A stretch of DNA of 64,000 nucleotides from Candidatus Electrothrix aestuarii (lineage in GTDB: Bacteria > Desulfobacterota > Desulfobulbia > Desulfobulbales > Desulfobulbaceae). Location of the stretch: NCBI GenBank assembly GCA_032595685.2, contig CP159373.1, positions 2,483,501 through 2,547,500 of the forward strand, given 5' to 3'. Shown one piece after another: positions 36,314-44,838 of this stretch (position 1 is the stretch's first letter; each line of letters opens with the position of its first letter). The translations under genes and the position numbers were made by a program. The notes under the pieces are model-generated. The model saw nothing but the letters and a program-made list of their open reading frames with translations, had not been told where the DNA came from and searched no databases.

Positions 36314-36844
36314 TTACTTTAACTGCATAGGGATTCCGCAACTTACCAGAAAAACCTGATCAGCAAAAGCAGCAATTACCTGATTGCAGCGTCCGACCAG
36401 ATCACGGTAGCGTCGGACCATTGGATTATCCGGGACAATGCCCAGGCCAACTTCATTGGTGACCAGGAAAACTTGCCCTTGGTGCTTGCGGGCGGCGCGG
36501 GTCAATTCTTCGGCCAAGGCGGAGATTTGATCTTCGCTGATTTCCTGCCCTTGCTGTTCCGCCTCGTACATCAGGTTATTGATCCAGAGGGTAAGGCAGT
36601 CAATAAGGACCGTGGTTCCGGCAGGGGTGCGCTCCAGCTCTTCTGCTAAGCGAAGCGGTACCTCGGCGGTTTGCCAGCCCAGCCCTTCCCGGTCCTGCTG
36701 ATGCCGGAGGATGCGTTCGTCCATTTCCGGGTCAATGCGGGGACAGGTGGCAATAAAGAGGCGAGGGCCGTCAATCTGTTCAGCCTGCTGCTGGGCAAAG
36801 GCGGATTTGCCGGAACGGCTACCGCCGGTGATGAGGGTTAACAC
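36314..36844 (-). CDS. cobU: Bifunctional adenosylcobinamide kinase / adenosylcobinamide-phosphate guanylyltransferase
   Basis: This 176-residue cytoplasmic enzyme has the P-loop GGSRSGKSAFAQQ at residues 6-18 and the family motifs IDCLTLWINNLM and LVTNEVGLGIVP. It phosphorylates adenosylcobinamide and then transfers GMP to give AdoCbi-GDP, the substrate of CobS. The start is GTG at 36844. It heads the cobU-cobT-cobS-cobD/Q operon. I looked for a cobalamin riboswitch upstream and did not see its conserved boxes. Confidence 0.94.
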   Translation of the reverse strand: MLTLITGGSRSGKSAFAQQQAEQIDGPRLFIATCPRIDPEMDERILRHQQDREGLGWQTAEVPLRLAEELERTPAGTTVLIDCLTLWINNLMYEAEQQGQEISEDQISALAEELTRAARKHQGQVFLVTNEVGLGIVPDNPMVRRYRDLVGRCNQVIAAFADQVFLVSCGIPMQLK

Positions 36845-36861
36845 GTGCTTGTCAGTCTCTG

Positions 36862-36936
36862 CTAAGGTAGCGTTTTGTAATTTCTGCGCATTGTCTTGAT
36901 GAACGTCTGAAATAACCCTGCATTGTACTTATCCAT
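36862..36936 (-). CDS. Possible 24-residue small ORF upstream of cobU
   Basis: The frame MDKYNAGLFQTF... has AAGGAG 5 nt before its ATG and stops 17 nt before the cobU GTG. It could be a leader peptide or just a chance frame with a good ribosome-binding site. There is no homology that I recognise. Confidence 0.28.
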   Translation of the reverse strand: MDKYNAGLFQTFIKTMRRNYKTLP

Positions 36937-37117
36937 TTCTTCTCCTTCAAGTAAATACGCTCTGATGGTACAATATCTCCTCCCCCTCAACAGGAGGGAG
37001 AAGGCAACAGGCATCATGGAGATACGCTCTCGGAGAGGTCCCTGCCTCGGTCGCACCACACCGGGGCTCATAAGGTACAGGTATTTCGAGGTGTAGAATA
37101 CCTGTATTTTGCCTTCC

Positions 37118-37277
37118 AAAAGGCGTAGGGTTTGTCTTCCAAAAGGCGTAGGCGTTTCCTATCAAAAGCCCTGGCTTCTACATATCAAAAACCCTCCCTT
37201 CTATATATCAAAAGGGAGGGTTTTACATCTCAAAAGGGAGACTTTTTGATATATAAAAGGGTAGGCTTTTGATTCGC
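37118..37277. repeat. Degenerate 23-bp tandem repeat array B (7 units)
   Basis: The core AAAAG (or AAAA) recurs at 37118, 37141, 37164, 37187, 37210, 37232 and 37255, steps of 23 bp with one of 22. Units look like ATCAAAAGGGAGGGTTTTAC, and some units are the inverted form. It fills most of the gap between cobU and the AIM24 genes. Confidence 0.82.
37188..37224. terminator. Bidirectional terminator-like hairpin within array B
   Basis: AAAACCCTCCCTT (37188-37200) and AAGGGAGGGTTTT (37212-37224) are perfect 13-bp reverse complements around an 11-nt loop. On the minus strand it would end the M48-AIM24 transcript. Confidence 0.7.
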
Positions 37278-37447
37278 AAGAAATTTGCCTTTATCAAGGT
37301 AGGTATTTATCCTTTGTATAAAGAATAATCTTTTCTTATCAGACGGTCCCCCCATGCCTGTTGCGTATGGAGAGCCGTTGTTTTGGATTAATTCGGGACT
37401 GTCCCTGGGATGCCTCATCGGCTCGGGCCAACCCTGTCGTCTGCCCA

Positions 37448-38131
37448 TTAATTATTCTTCTTCACCGGTCGGAAGGGCCAAACCCAATTGAGGAATGCCG
37501 GGAGCTGCCGGGTTTGAATCCAGACCCTTCCCTGGCCGTTGAACCGGCAGACCAACCCTTCACCGGAGAAGAACAGCGATTTATAGCCGCCCACTTTGGA
37601 GACCGTGTATTCAAGCCCTTCGGTAAAGGCGACAATATGGCCGGTGTCCACCACAAACTCTCCTTTCACATCATGGGCAATAATACCGCCGTAGCTGTTG
37701 AACCAGAGGTCACCGATACCGGAGCATTTGATCAGGAACATACTTTCGCCGGAAAAGAAGCCCTTAACCAGCCCCTGCCATTTGCTCTCAATCTCAATGT
37801 TCATAGAAGAGGCCACGAAAGCGGAATTCTGAAGAAAGATAGTCTCCTTATCCAGGTAGACATGGGCCATGTCGCCTGGTGCTGCCGGAGCAATGGACAT
37901 TTCACCGTCCGAATGCTCTGCGGTGAACTCATTGATAAACAAGGACTCACCAGTGAGAAAACGGCTGAATCCCCCTTTGAATTTGGTTTTCATGGAAATA
38001 TGCGTATCCATAGTTGCCATAGCCGAGGCCTCCACCTTTAGGGTCTTTCCGCCGGGAATGGTGACGGTCAGGAAGGCAAAGTCGCGCTGGCATTCGAGTT
38101 TGAACGGAAAATCTGTTCGTTTTGTCTCCAT
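37448..38131 (-). CDS. AIM24-family protein (third copy)
   Basis: This 227-residue all-beta protein of the AIM24/TIGR00266 family shows DTGHIVAFTEGLEYTVSK, GGYKSLFFSGEGLVC and NGQGRVWIQTR. A longer frame runs to 38263, but GGAG 7 nt before ATG 38131 and the conserved start of the family support the shorter one. Bacterial AIM24 proteins have no settled function; the yeast namesake acts in mitochondrial inner-membrane organisation. It lies 19 nt after the second copy on the same strand. The three copies differ enough to be old paralogues. Confidence 0.87.
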   Translation of the reverse strand: METKRTDFPFKLECQRDFAFLTVTIPGGKTLKVEASAMATMDTHISMKTKFKGGFSRFLTGESLFINEFTAEHSDGEMSIAPAAPGDMAHVYLDKETIFLQNSAFVASSMNIEIESKWQGLVKGFFSGESMFLIKCSGIGDLWFNSYGGIIAHDVKGEFVVDTGHIVAFTEGLEYTVSKVGGYKSLFFSGEGLVCRFNGQGRVWIQTRQLPAFLNWVWPFRPVKKNN

Positions 38132-38150
38132 GATAATCTCCTGACGAGTC

Positions 38151-38828
38151 TTAACGGGGTTTGAGGGAGGGGCCAAGGGCATGGCCGAATGAGCTTGGAT
38201 TATGGGACTGGCACCAGACCGTGCCGTTCCCCTTGAACTTGCAGACCAGGCCTTCTCCGCCAAGGAAGGAGGATGCCCAGCTTTTTCCGGCCTTGGTCAG
38301 GGTGAAGTCCAGGGTTTCGTTAAAGGCCACGATATGGCCGGTATCGACAATGTATTCGCCCTTGACCTTGACCGGGTAGATCGCACCAAAGGAGTTGATC
38401 AGCACCTTGCCTTTGCCGCTGATATTGAGCCAGAACATACCTTCGCCGGAGAACATCGATTTGAACCCTTGCCAGCCGAGATCAATCTCCACACCTTCAG
38501 AAGACGCGACATAGGAACCGCTCTGTACAATCAGGCGTTCGTTATCCAATTCATAGGCCATCATGTCACCGGGTAGGGCTGTGCCGAGAAAGACTTTGCC
38601 TTTTTTTTCTCCGGCCGTAAAATGGTTGAGAAAAAAGCTCTCCCCAGAGACCATGCGCTTGAGTGCCTTGACAATGCCACCGCTCTCTTTTTTATGGGTG
38701 GTTGTTGTGATATCCACATCTCCACTCATGGTGATCATGGCGCCGCCCTCTGCGGTCAGGACCTCTCCTGGCTGCAGGGTGACAAGGGCAGCTGAACATC
38801 CGGGCCTGTAATGTATTTTAATATCCAC
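38151..38828 (-). CDS. AIM24-family protein (second copy)
   Basis: This 225-residue relative of the flanking genes has GEVLTAEGGAMITMSGDVDI at the start, YIVDTGHIVAFNETLDFTL in the middle and GGEGLVCKFKGNGTVWCQSH near the end. No signal peptide or membrane helix is visible. It is the middle gene of three, 13 nt after the first copy. Co-expression with a membrane-anchored M48 protease suggests a shared envelope or membrane-quality task, which is inference. Confidence 0.88.
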   Translation of the reverse strand: MDIKIHYRPGCSAALVTLQPGEVLTAEGGAMITMSGDVDITTTTHKKESGGIVKALKRMVSGESFFLNHFTAGEKKGKVFLGTALPGDMMAYELDNERLIVQSGSYVASSEGVEIDLGWQGFKSMFSGEGMFWLNISGKGKVLINSFGAIYPVKVKGEYIVDTGHIVAFNETLDFTLTKAGKSWASSFLGGEGLVCKFKGNGTVWCQSHNPSSFGHALGPSLKPR

Positions 38829-38841
38829 GTTCTGCTCCCTG

Positions 38842-39501
38842 TTAAAAGCTTCGGTTCAGCCAGCTGGCCAGCCCTGAGATGCTGCGGGTCTGGATGACTA
38901 TTTTGCCGGTGCCAGTCACACGGGTCACCAACCCTTCACCACTGAAGAGGCTGGAGAAGATGCCACCGGCCATCTGAATCTTTAGTTGCATCTGCGGTTC
39001 ATAGCCCACCAAATGACTGGTATCCACGATGTATTCTCCGTCGATTTGCCGTTCCAGCAGGCCACCATAGGCCCCGAACCAGACCGTGCCGGTCCCGGAA
39101 ACCTGGAGTTTGAACAGTCCTTCGCGGGCAATCAAGGACGCGAATCCGGCCCATTTGACTCCCAGTTTGATTCCTGGTGTAGAGCAGATATAGGCTCCGG
39201 GTTGGAGGCAGTAGCTCTCACCGTTCAGTTCCAGGGTTCGGATGTCTCCAGGGGTGGCCTGGGTTAAGGTTACCCGCTTAACTCCTTTGGTATTATTGGT
39301 AAAGGTATTGACGAACAGGCTTTCTCCGCCAAGAAATTTCTTGCACAGGGCGGAAAAGATGTTCCCGTTCAGCCCGGCTTTCATGTCCAGGTCCGCATCC
39401 ATGCTAGCCATAGCGTCGGATTCCGCAATAATGCTCTCGCCCGGCTCAAGATCCACATGTCCGTAGGTAAAGACCGGTTGTCCTGCAAATTTTGTTTTCA
39501 T
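38842..39501 (-). CDS. AIM24-family protein (first copy)
   Basis: This 219-residue protein has VDLEPGESIIAESDAMASM, then YIVDTSHLVGYEPQMQLKI and FSGEGLVTRVTGTGKIVIQ. The ATG at 39501 is preferred to an upstream in-frame one at 39537, because the family begins here. It follows the M48 protease gene by 19 nt. It carries a mostly uncharged, glycine-rich surface like its two paralogues. Confidence 0.87.
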   Translation of the reverse strand: MKTKFAGQPVFTYGHVDLEPGESIIAESDAMASMDADLDMKAGLNGNIFSALCKKFLGGESLFVNTFTNNTKGVKRVTLTQATPGDIRTLELNGESYCLQPGAYICSTPGIKLGVKWAGFASLIAREGLFKLQVSGTGTVWFGAYGGLLERQIDGEYIVDTSHLVGYEPQMQLKIQMAGGIFSSLFSGEGLVTRVTGTGKIVIQTRSISGLASWLNRSF

Positions 39502-39520
39502 GCCGCTTCTTCTTTTGGTG

Positions 39521-40687
39521 TTATGGATTCGGGCCACCGTTGCTCCCGCTGTCCTGCTCCGGGCGGTGCGCCTTTCTGACTGCTGCCTCTACTTCCTGTT
39601 TCACCTGTTTGTAATCAATCTGCAATGTATGTCCTTGCAGTGTTTTGCCTTCCTTCTGCCAGAGTGCGTTCAAGACCTGAATTCGCTCCTCGGTTTCCGG
39701 GTGGGTGCTCAGAAAACTGAGGTTTTCCTCAATGGTCTTTTGTAAAACGTTCTGCTCCTTTTTCAAGGTTTGGAAAAAACTGATCATGCCGTGGGGATTG
39801 ATTTTGGCCCGTTTCAGGAGCTCCCAGCCGCTATGGTCCGCTTCCAGTTCAAAGGCACGGCTGTTTTTCAAGCTAGAGAGATCGCCGCCCAGTTCACTCA
39901 AGGTGGCAAGCAGGGCCGAGGCATCACCGAAAATCGCCTGGACGAGCAGGACGGTTCCTGTCCGATTGACCAATCCTCTGATATGATGGCGTTGGGTTAC
40001 ATGGCTGATCTCGTGGGCCAGCACGCCTGCGACCTCCTCTGCCGAGGTCGCATTGAGGAGCAGGCCGGAATGGATTACCACCCGACCACCGGGCAGGGCA
40101 AAGGCATTGATGGAGGAATCTTCAATCAGATAAAAATCAAAGCTGAAGTCCTTGTCAGTAACCGCTTGGGTGAGTGGGTCGGTAATTGCGGTAAGCTCTT
40201 TGGGGAGCTCCAGAAAATGTTTATCCGCAGTAACGAGTGCGAATAATTTTTTACCGATCTTGGCTTCATACTGGGGCGGAACGCTGTTTGCGGCGACCCT
40301 GGCTATGAGGTGCAGGCCGAAATATGCTCCAATCGCGCACATCGCGATGCAGAAAAGGAAAGCCACCACCGAGGTTATGCTGAACAGTCTTTTCTTTTTA
40401 AGCGCTTTGGTTGCTTCGGCGCAGGCTGCTGTCTTAACCAGAAAGGGATTTTCCAGAATCTTTTGATCATCCGAGTACAGGGTCCAATCAGGATGGTCGG
40501 GATGTCGGAAATAGATCAAACGGTTGCCTGCACCGCCCAGGCTGATCTCCAGGCCCTGCAAGGGCAGGGTGACAGAGGTTTCCGTTTCCCCGGTACGGAA
40601 GGTAAGGGCCTCGGTATCAATGACAATGAAGCCGCTTTTCCGGCCCCGCTCAAAGCTGCTGTGCAGTGCGTGTGCTTGGTAATTCAT
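39521..40687 (-). CDS. M48-family membrane-anchored metallopeptidase
   Basis: About 388 residues. The N-terminal beta-rich region (to ~residue 85) is followed by one membrane helix (ITSVVAFLFCIAMCAIGAYF). The peptidase domain then has zinc motif HEISH in VAGVLAHEISHVTQRHH and a downstream Glu in SRAFELEADHSGWELL. M48 proteases degrade damaged or misfolded membrane and periplasmic proteins. The frame extends to a TTG at 40735. The ATG at 40687 is chosen as the more usual codon, with moderate certainty. It is the first gene of the M48-AIM24x3 unit. Confidence 0.88.
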   Translation of the reverse strand: MNYQAHALHSSFERGRKSGFIVIDTEALTFRTGETETSVTLPLQGLEISLGGAGNRLIYFRHPDHPDWTLYSDDQKILENPFLVKTAACAEATKALKKKRLFSITSVVAFLFCIAMCAIGAYFGLHLIARVAANSVPPQYEAKIGKKLFALVTADKHFLELPKELTAITDPLTQAVTDKDFSFDFYLIEDSSINAFALPGGRVVIHSGLLLNATSAEEVAGVLAHEISHVTQRHHIRGLVNRTGTVLLVQAIFGDASALLATLSELGGDLSSLKNSRAFELEADHSGWELLKRAKINPHGMISFFQTLKKEQNVLQKTIEENLSFLSTHPETEERIQVLNALWQKEGKTLQGHTLQIDYKQVKQEVEAAVRKAHRPEQDSGSNGGPNP

Positions 40688-40981
40688 TGATTTGTAGTGA
40701 CCCGAGAAGCGGTTCTGAACAGTCTGAACCGTCAAGGTCTAACACTTCTTAACGTGATATATCAGGATGAATAATTCTGTTTTCTATACCATGATGATTT
40801 TTAGAAGTAAATAACGAGGCGATTACTGGCACGGGAGAATTCTAAAGAGGGGCATTGTGCAGATCCGCAGAGATGACCAAGTTCGCAAGTTGCCTTCTGC
40901 TTTGGAACCGGTTAAACTAAGGGGGAATTTTAGGGTACTGTGATCAAATAAAATAGTGCAGAACTTCTTGGGAGCAACACA

Positions 40982-41569
40982 ATGACTCTTCCACAAGCAG
41001 CAATCGAAGCAACATACAGCTACGCGGAGTATCTGCACTGGAATGATCAGGAGCGCTGGGAGCTGATTAACGGGGACATCTGGGACATGTCGCCTGCGCC
41101 CTCAAGACTGCACCAGGAAATCTCCATCCGGCTTAGCTCCGTACTGTATCAGCATTTCAAACAAAAGGACTGCGCTGTTTACGCTGCCCCTTTTGATGTT
41201 CGCCTCCCGGAGCAGGAGGACGCAGAGGATGAGGCTGTCACCACTGTTGTTCAGCCGGATATTTCCGTCATCTGTGATCAAAACAAACTGGATGAACGCG
41301 GTTGCATCGGCGCGCCTGACCTTATCGTTGAAATCCTTTTTCCCGCCACGGCAGCCAAAGACCTGAAGGTAAAAAGGGACCTCTACGAACAGCACGGGGT
41401 CAAGGAGTACTGGCTTTTTCATCCTACAGACCATACCGTTATGGTTTATCGTTTAGGTGCAGATAACCAGTACGGCAAGGCGGAGATTTTCACAAAGGAT
41501 GATCTGCTCCGTTCCAGGTTGTGTGCAGAGTTGGAGATAGAGCTGGCGGCGATTTTTCCGAAAGCCTGA
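40982..41569 (+). CDS. Uma2-family (DUF820) putative endonuclease
   Basis: This 195-residue protein contains the restriction-endonuclease-like core: NGDIWDMSPAPSRLHQEISI, QPDISVICD (acidic metal ligand), GAPDLIVEILFPATAAKDLKVKR (E-x-K-like) and YWLFHPTDHTVMVY. Uma2 proteins are very common in cyanobacteria and other mobile-element-rich genomes; their targets are unknown. A duplicated copy of its 3' end is found at 42803-42854. Confidence 0.85.
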   Translation: MTLPQAAIEATYSYAEYLHWNDQERWELINGDIWDMSPAPSRLHQEISIRLSSVLYQHFKQKDCAVYAAPFDVRLPEQEDAEDEAVTTVVQPDISVICDQNKLDERGCIGAPDLIVEILFPATAAKDLKVKRDLYEQHGVKEYWLFHPTDHTVMVYRLGADNQYGKAEIFTKDDLLRSRLCAELEIELAAIFPKA

Positions 41570-41620
41570 GCAGGGTAGGGCGCTTGGAGTAAGGAAAAAA
41601 GGGGGGGAAGCAGGCTATCT

Positions 41621-41673
41621 GTTTTGAACCCGTAGTCCGTGAACAGGTTGATGTAGCGTTCTTTAGTCGGCAT
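41621..41673 (-). pseudogene. Decayed 5' fragment of an Rpn-family gene
   Basis: The 53 bp encode MPTKERYINLFTDYGF on the minus strand, almost identical to the start of the intact gene at 42554. The copy breaks off directly after. It lies 12 bp from the stop of the intact gene, a footprint of duplication or recombination. Confidence 0.75.
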
Positions 41674-41684
41674 TGTAAGTCGCC

Positions 41685-42554
41685 TTATGCCTCATCTTCA
41701 TGGAGCTCTTCTTCAATTTTTTCAATCGTTTCCTTCGATAATCCCGTCAAGGAGGCGAGCAGGCTGACCTCCAGCCCCTGTTGCAGGCCGTTGATGACTA
41801 TTTCGCGCTCTTTTTCCTGTTTGCCCTCATCAAATGCCGTATCCAGGGAGTTTTTCATGTCCCGATAATACTTGAGGCTTTTCTCGTAAGAGAGAACCTG
41901 ATCTGGGGTGAAACGGGCAATTTCTGCTGTAGTGAAGAGCTGCTCAAAGACCTTTTCCCGCAAGCTGTCCGGTAACCGTTCAAGCCGATTCAGGTTCCTG
42001 ATAACATAAAGCCATTTATCGAATCGGGTCTCCAGCTCCTCCAAGCTCTTGGTGAACTTGGGCATCTCCAGGTAGATGAAGGTCAGTTTATCATAAAACA
42101 CCTTGTTGGTGTCAATGTCCGACAGCTTGACATCGTAACGGTATTTCTCCGGTTGCCCCTTGTCCTCATTAAAAACAAAATCCAGGATTGCCACGGTATA
42201 GACGGCCTTGAGCTCGAAATTCCAGTCGCCCCGTTCTGCCTGTTCGCGGATAGGAAAGGTGGAGTAGTAGAGAGCGCGGTCTTTGAAAAAATTCTGTTTG
42301 CTCTTTTGGAGCTCAACAATGAACTTTTCTCCGCGTTCGTTCTCGCAGTAGAGATCAAAAATTGCCTTACGGTTGATATCGGTGTCGCCCAGTTGCTCCG
42401 TCTTGAGGTAGGTCAGATCCCGGATCTCTCCCTGTTCCTCTCTGAGCAGCTCGTTGAGAAAATCCAGCAGCAGGTTTTTGTTCGGTTCTTCGCCGAAGAT
42501 CTTTTTGAATCCGTAATCTGTGAACAGGTTGATGTAGCGTTCTTTTGTGAGCAT
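41685..42554 (-). CDS. Rpn-family recombination-promoting nuclease / PD-(D/E)XK transposase-like
   Basis: This 289-residue protein begins ERYINLFTDYGFKKIFGEE and has AIFDLYCENERGEKFIVELQ (the D...ExQ nuclease core) and YSTFPIREQAERGDWNFELK, all family hallmarks. Rpn proteins promote RecA-independent recombination in E. coli. The C-terminal helical part (SLLASLTGLSKETIEKIEEE) is typical too. A decayed copy of its own start lies just after its stop, and a fragment of the neighbouring Uma2 gene lies upstream. Confidence 0.87.
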   Translation of the reverse strand: MLTKERYINLFTDYGFKKIFGEEPNKNLLLDFLNELLREEQGEIRDLTYLKTEQLGDTDINRKAIFDLYCENERGEKFIVELQKSKQNFFKDRALYYSTFPIREQAERGDWNFELKAVYTVAILDFVFNEDKGQPEKYRYDVKLSDIDTNKVFYDKLTFIYLEMPKFTKSLEELETRFDKWLYVIRNLNRLERLPDSLREKVFEQLFTTAEIARFTPDQVLSYEKSLKYYRDMKNSLDTAFDEGKQEKEREIVINGLQQGLEVSLLASLTGLSKETIEKIEEELHEDEA

Positions 42555-42913
42555 GATTTATGCCTTCGTCAGGCTAGTGAGGAGCGATTTTACCTTTTGC
42601 GATTTCTGGTTATTCTTGATGTGCTCACTATATTCTTATTTCACCGGAAGGACAAGCGTTGTGGTAGAGCTGGAAAGATTGGAGTTCTTTTTGGGATGAG
42701 GTACAGGAGGATGAGTCACGTAGGTTTTCTTGAGTGAAACGAAAGCAGACGGTTTATTTTCCGGATTGTTTGATTTCGCTGCACTCAACCGGGCCTACGC
42801 AACTGGCAGCGATTTTTCCGGAAAGTTGAACAGGGCAGGGAGGGCTTGCTATCTCTCAGGGGGGCGGTATATCTAAACCCCACCTGAAGAGACAGCATAT
42901 GGAGATTCGTGGT
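42555..42913. other. Intergenic region with a Uma2 fragment
   Basis: About 360 bp without a gene. It contains the Uma2-derived fragment (42803-42854); otherwise I see nothing notable. Confidence 0.5.
42803..42854 (+). pseudogene. Decayed 3' fragment of a Uma2-family gene
   Basis: CTGGCAGCGATTTTTCCG here matches CTGGCGGCGATTTTTCCG at the end of the Uma2 gene (near 41550), and similarity continues past the stop codon (CAGGG, GCTATCT). Confidence 0.65.
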
Positions 42914-43711
42914 TTAGTATCGCGGCGGAGGTGGCGCATAGCCATCATCCGGCCAGAAACGATTCCGTGGTTGCTGTCGAGGATAGGTCGGCGCACAGGA
43001 GATGACCCGCTTGCGGCATAAGGTCTTACGCCACTCGTATTTGTAAAAATGTTTTTCCTGTGCATAAGGCTCAGGGCGAAATGCCACCTGTATTGAGGAA
43101 GAATACTCCCCTTCACCATATCCGGTTCCGGCCGCAGACTCAGCCGAATCAAGGACATCAGCTGCCTGTGTTTTATATTTCTGCCCACGAGGTGCGACCG
43201 GAGCAGCCTCCTGGGTAGAGAAACGCGGTTTGATTGGCCGACGCTGAACAGGTCGCGGCTTTTCCGCAAAGGCGGCAACGGCAATCACCCCCATCGCACT
43301 TTCATCACCCCAGGCACCGGCATAGGAATCACTGGCCTCGGTGAAATAGAAACGATGAATTGCATCTTTGCCAGTCCGCCAACCACGGTAGACAGCAACC
43401 CCATAGGGTTCCAGAATGTACATCCTTTCCGTGTTGCGCAAATGGGATTTTTTCCCGGAGATGATATTGCGTCCATCCACCGTAATCACCAAGCCTATCC
43501 GTTGATTAGTATGGTTGCGGATACGAAGGCCGTAGCGAGCATTATGTTCTGCCTGCACGTAGGCCCGATACGTCCCCTGTGCCGCGCTGACAGGATACTC
43601 GGGAAAGATATAGCCCTGATCGGCAACCACCTCTACGCTGATATTCCCGGCAAGAGCCGTGCTCGCAAGCAGGAATACCAGGCTGACTAGTGAGAAAAAG
43701 ACTTCCTTCAC
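42914..43711 (-). CDS. Exported protein of unknown function with Arg/Pro/Tyr-rich tail
   Basis: About 265 residues from a GTG at 43711, preceded by GGAGG and giving a good signal peptide (VFFSLVSLVFLLASTALAG). A longer frame to 43927 adds an unlikely N-terminus. The middle region is beta-rich (YGLRIRNHTNQRIGLVITVD; YILEPYGVAVYRGWRTG). The C-terminus is low-complexity with many Tyr, Pro and Arg. I do not recognise the family. It is probably periplasmic or surface-located. Confidence 0.72.
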   Translation of the reverse strand: MKEVFFSLVSLVFLLASTALAGNISVEVVADQGYIFPEYPVSAAQGTYRAYVQAEHNARYGLRIRNHTNQRIGLVITVDGRNIISGKKSHLRNTERMYILEPYGVAVYRGWRTGKDAIHRFYFTEASDSYAGAWGDESAMGVIAVAAFAEKPRPVQRRPIKPRFSTQEAAPVAPRGQKYKTQAADVLDSAESAAGTGYGEGEYSSSIQVAFRPEPYAQEKHFYKYEWRKTLCRKRVISCAPTYPRQQPRNRFWPDDGYAPPPPRY

Positions 43712-43847
43712 AGTAACGACCTCCTGTTCTTTGAGAAAATTATGAGAGGGCCTTGGTGAAGAACACGTTCGGCCAGGAAGAGATGGGAGAAAAAAGAAAG
43801 TGTTCGGATAAATCGGATAAATGCGAGAGCTGTCTTGAAACGCCGGA

Positions 43848-44399
43848 TCAGGCGTTGCCGACAATGTCGCTGAAAATAGAAATATTAATACCGTAGCGGC
43901 GCGCAGCCTGTTTCCACTTGCGGTCATCTGGAGTGTTGAACAGAACCTCCAGGTCTCCGGGAACCGTCAACCAGGAGTTATCCATCAGCTCATCCTCCAG
44001 CTGACCAGGCCCCCAGCCTGCATATCCCAACAGAAACATGTAATCCTTGGGACCTTTGCCTATGGATATTTTTTCCAGCAGCTTGGACTCACGGGAAAGA
44101 TAAATATCCGGGGTAATCTTGAGCGAATTGCCCATCTCGTGATCAGAGCTATACAGAATAAAACCCGCTTCCATTTCCACAGGCCCACCGTTATACACCG
44201 GCGGCAAGGTTCCCTCAGGCAGGGGAATGTTCGTGCTGAGCAAAACCTCCATCATGGAGATTTCCTCGTTCGGTTTATTAATAACCACGCCCATTGCACC
44301 TTCTTTATTATGTGCGCAAAGTAAAATGACCTGTTCCTGAAATCTTGGATCAGGCATCTGCGGTGTTGAAATGAGGAAATGTCCGCTCAAATCTTCCAT
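43848..44399 (-). CDS. YqgE/AlgH-family protein
   Basis: This 183-residue cytoplasmic protein shows the family marks HFLISTPQMPDPRFQEQVI, EGAMGVVINKP, YNGGPVEMEAGFILYSS and LGYAGWGPGQLEDEL. YqgE/AlgH proteins are widespread; the molecular role is unclear, with some links to alginate regulation in Pseudomonas. It is transcribed alone in opposite direction to the island that follows, and marks its left border. Confidence 0.93.
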   Translation of the reverse strand: MEDLSGHFLISTPQMPDPRFQEQVILLCAHNKEGAMGVVINKPNEEISMMEVLLSTNIPLPEGTLPPVYNGGPVEMEAGFILYSSDHEMGNSLKITPDIYLSRESKLLEKISIGKGPKDYMFLLGYAGWGPGQLEDELMDNSWLTVPGDLEVLFNTPDDRKWKQAARRYGINISIFSDIVGNA

Positions 44400-44453
44400 T
44401 ATGCAATCTCCTAAACGGTTTTTGATATATGTTCATGTTAGCATTGCTTATGA

Positions 44454-44481
44454 TTGACAGTCAAGAGGGAACTTGTAAGAT
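44454..44481 (+). promoter_or_regulatory. Candidate promoter P1 of the conflict island
   Basis: TTGACA (44454-44459), a 16-bp spacer and TAAGAT (44476-44481). The -10 lies within GGAACTTGTAAGATG, which is repeated exactly at promoter P2. It lies about 75 nt before the 65-residue ORF. Confidence 0.6.
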
Positions 44482-44555
44482 GAAAGGAACAAAAAAGGTT
44501 GCGAAAGCAAAAGAATGGATGTTGAGCAATATACAGTGAAAAATGGAGAGAACCT

Positions 44556-44753
44556 ATGGGGAAACGATCTATAGCAGCTCTGTCAAGCAACTTGCAGAAG
44601 GCGGTCAAATGGATTGGTGAAATCATGAAGGAATGCCCGAATGCGCAACACAATCAGGTAATCAATGATGCTCAGCTCCGTTTCGATTTGACCCCGGCCG
44701 AGAGCGAGTTTCTGAATCATAATTTTAAGGATTTGGAGTCTGGTAGAAAGTAA
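44556..44753 (+). CDS. Small hypothetical protein preceding the FGE-fold gene (65 residues)
   Basis: The ATG has GGAGAG just upstream. The product is soluble, charged and probably helical (LQKAVKWIGEIMKECPNAQH; LTPAESEFLNHNFKDLE). No family is recognised. It shares a near-identical promoter sequence with the next gene, so it is likely part of the same regulon. It could be a small regulator or accessory factor. Confidence 0.58.
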   Translation: MGKRSIAALSSNLQKAVKWIGEIMKECPNAQHNQVINDAQLRFDLTPAESEFLNHNFKDLESGRK

Positions 44754-44838
44754 GAGAAAGGATAATGGAATGCTAACAATATGATCTTATTATTAAGATG
44801 AAAAAATGACCGCTCCTGCTCGATGTTATTGCTTCCCA

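Noticed and set aside
35218-36330. 370-codon plus-strand frame across cobT
   Set aside because: Antisense to cobT, which has all family motifs; long antisense frames are common in GC-rich genes.
36845-37117. Cobalamin riboswitch upstream of cobU
   Set aside because: I looked on the minus strand for the conserved B12-box and flanking boxes and did not find a convincing match.
37361-38041. 226-codon plus-strand frame across the AIM24 gene
   Set aside because: Antisense shadow of a well-supported family member; composition follows the opposite strand.
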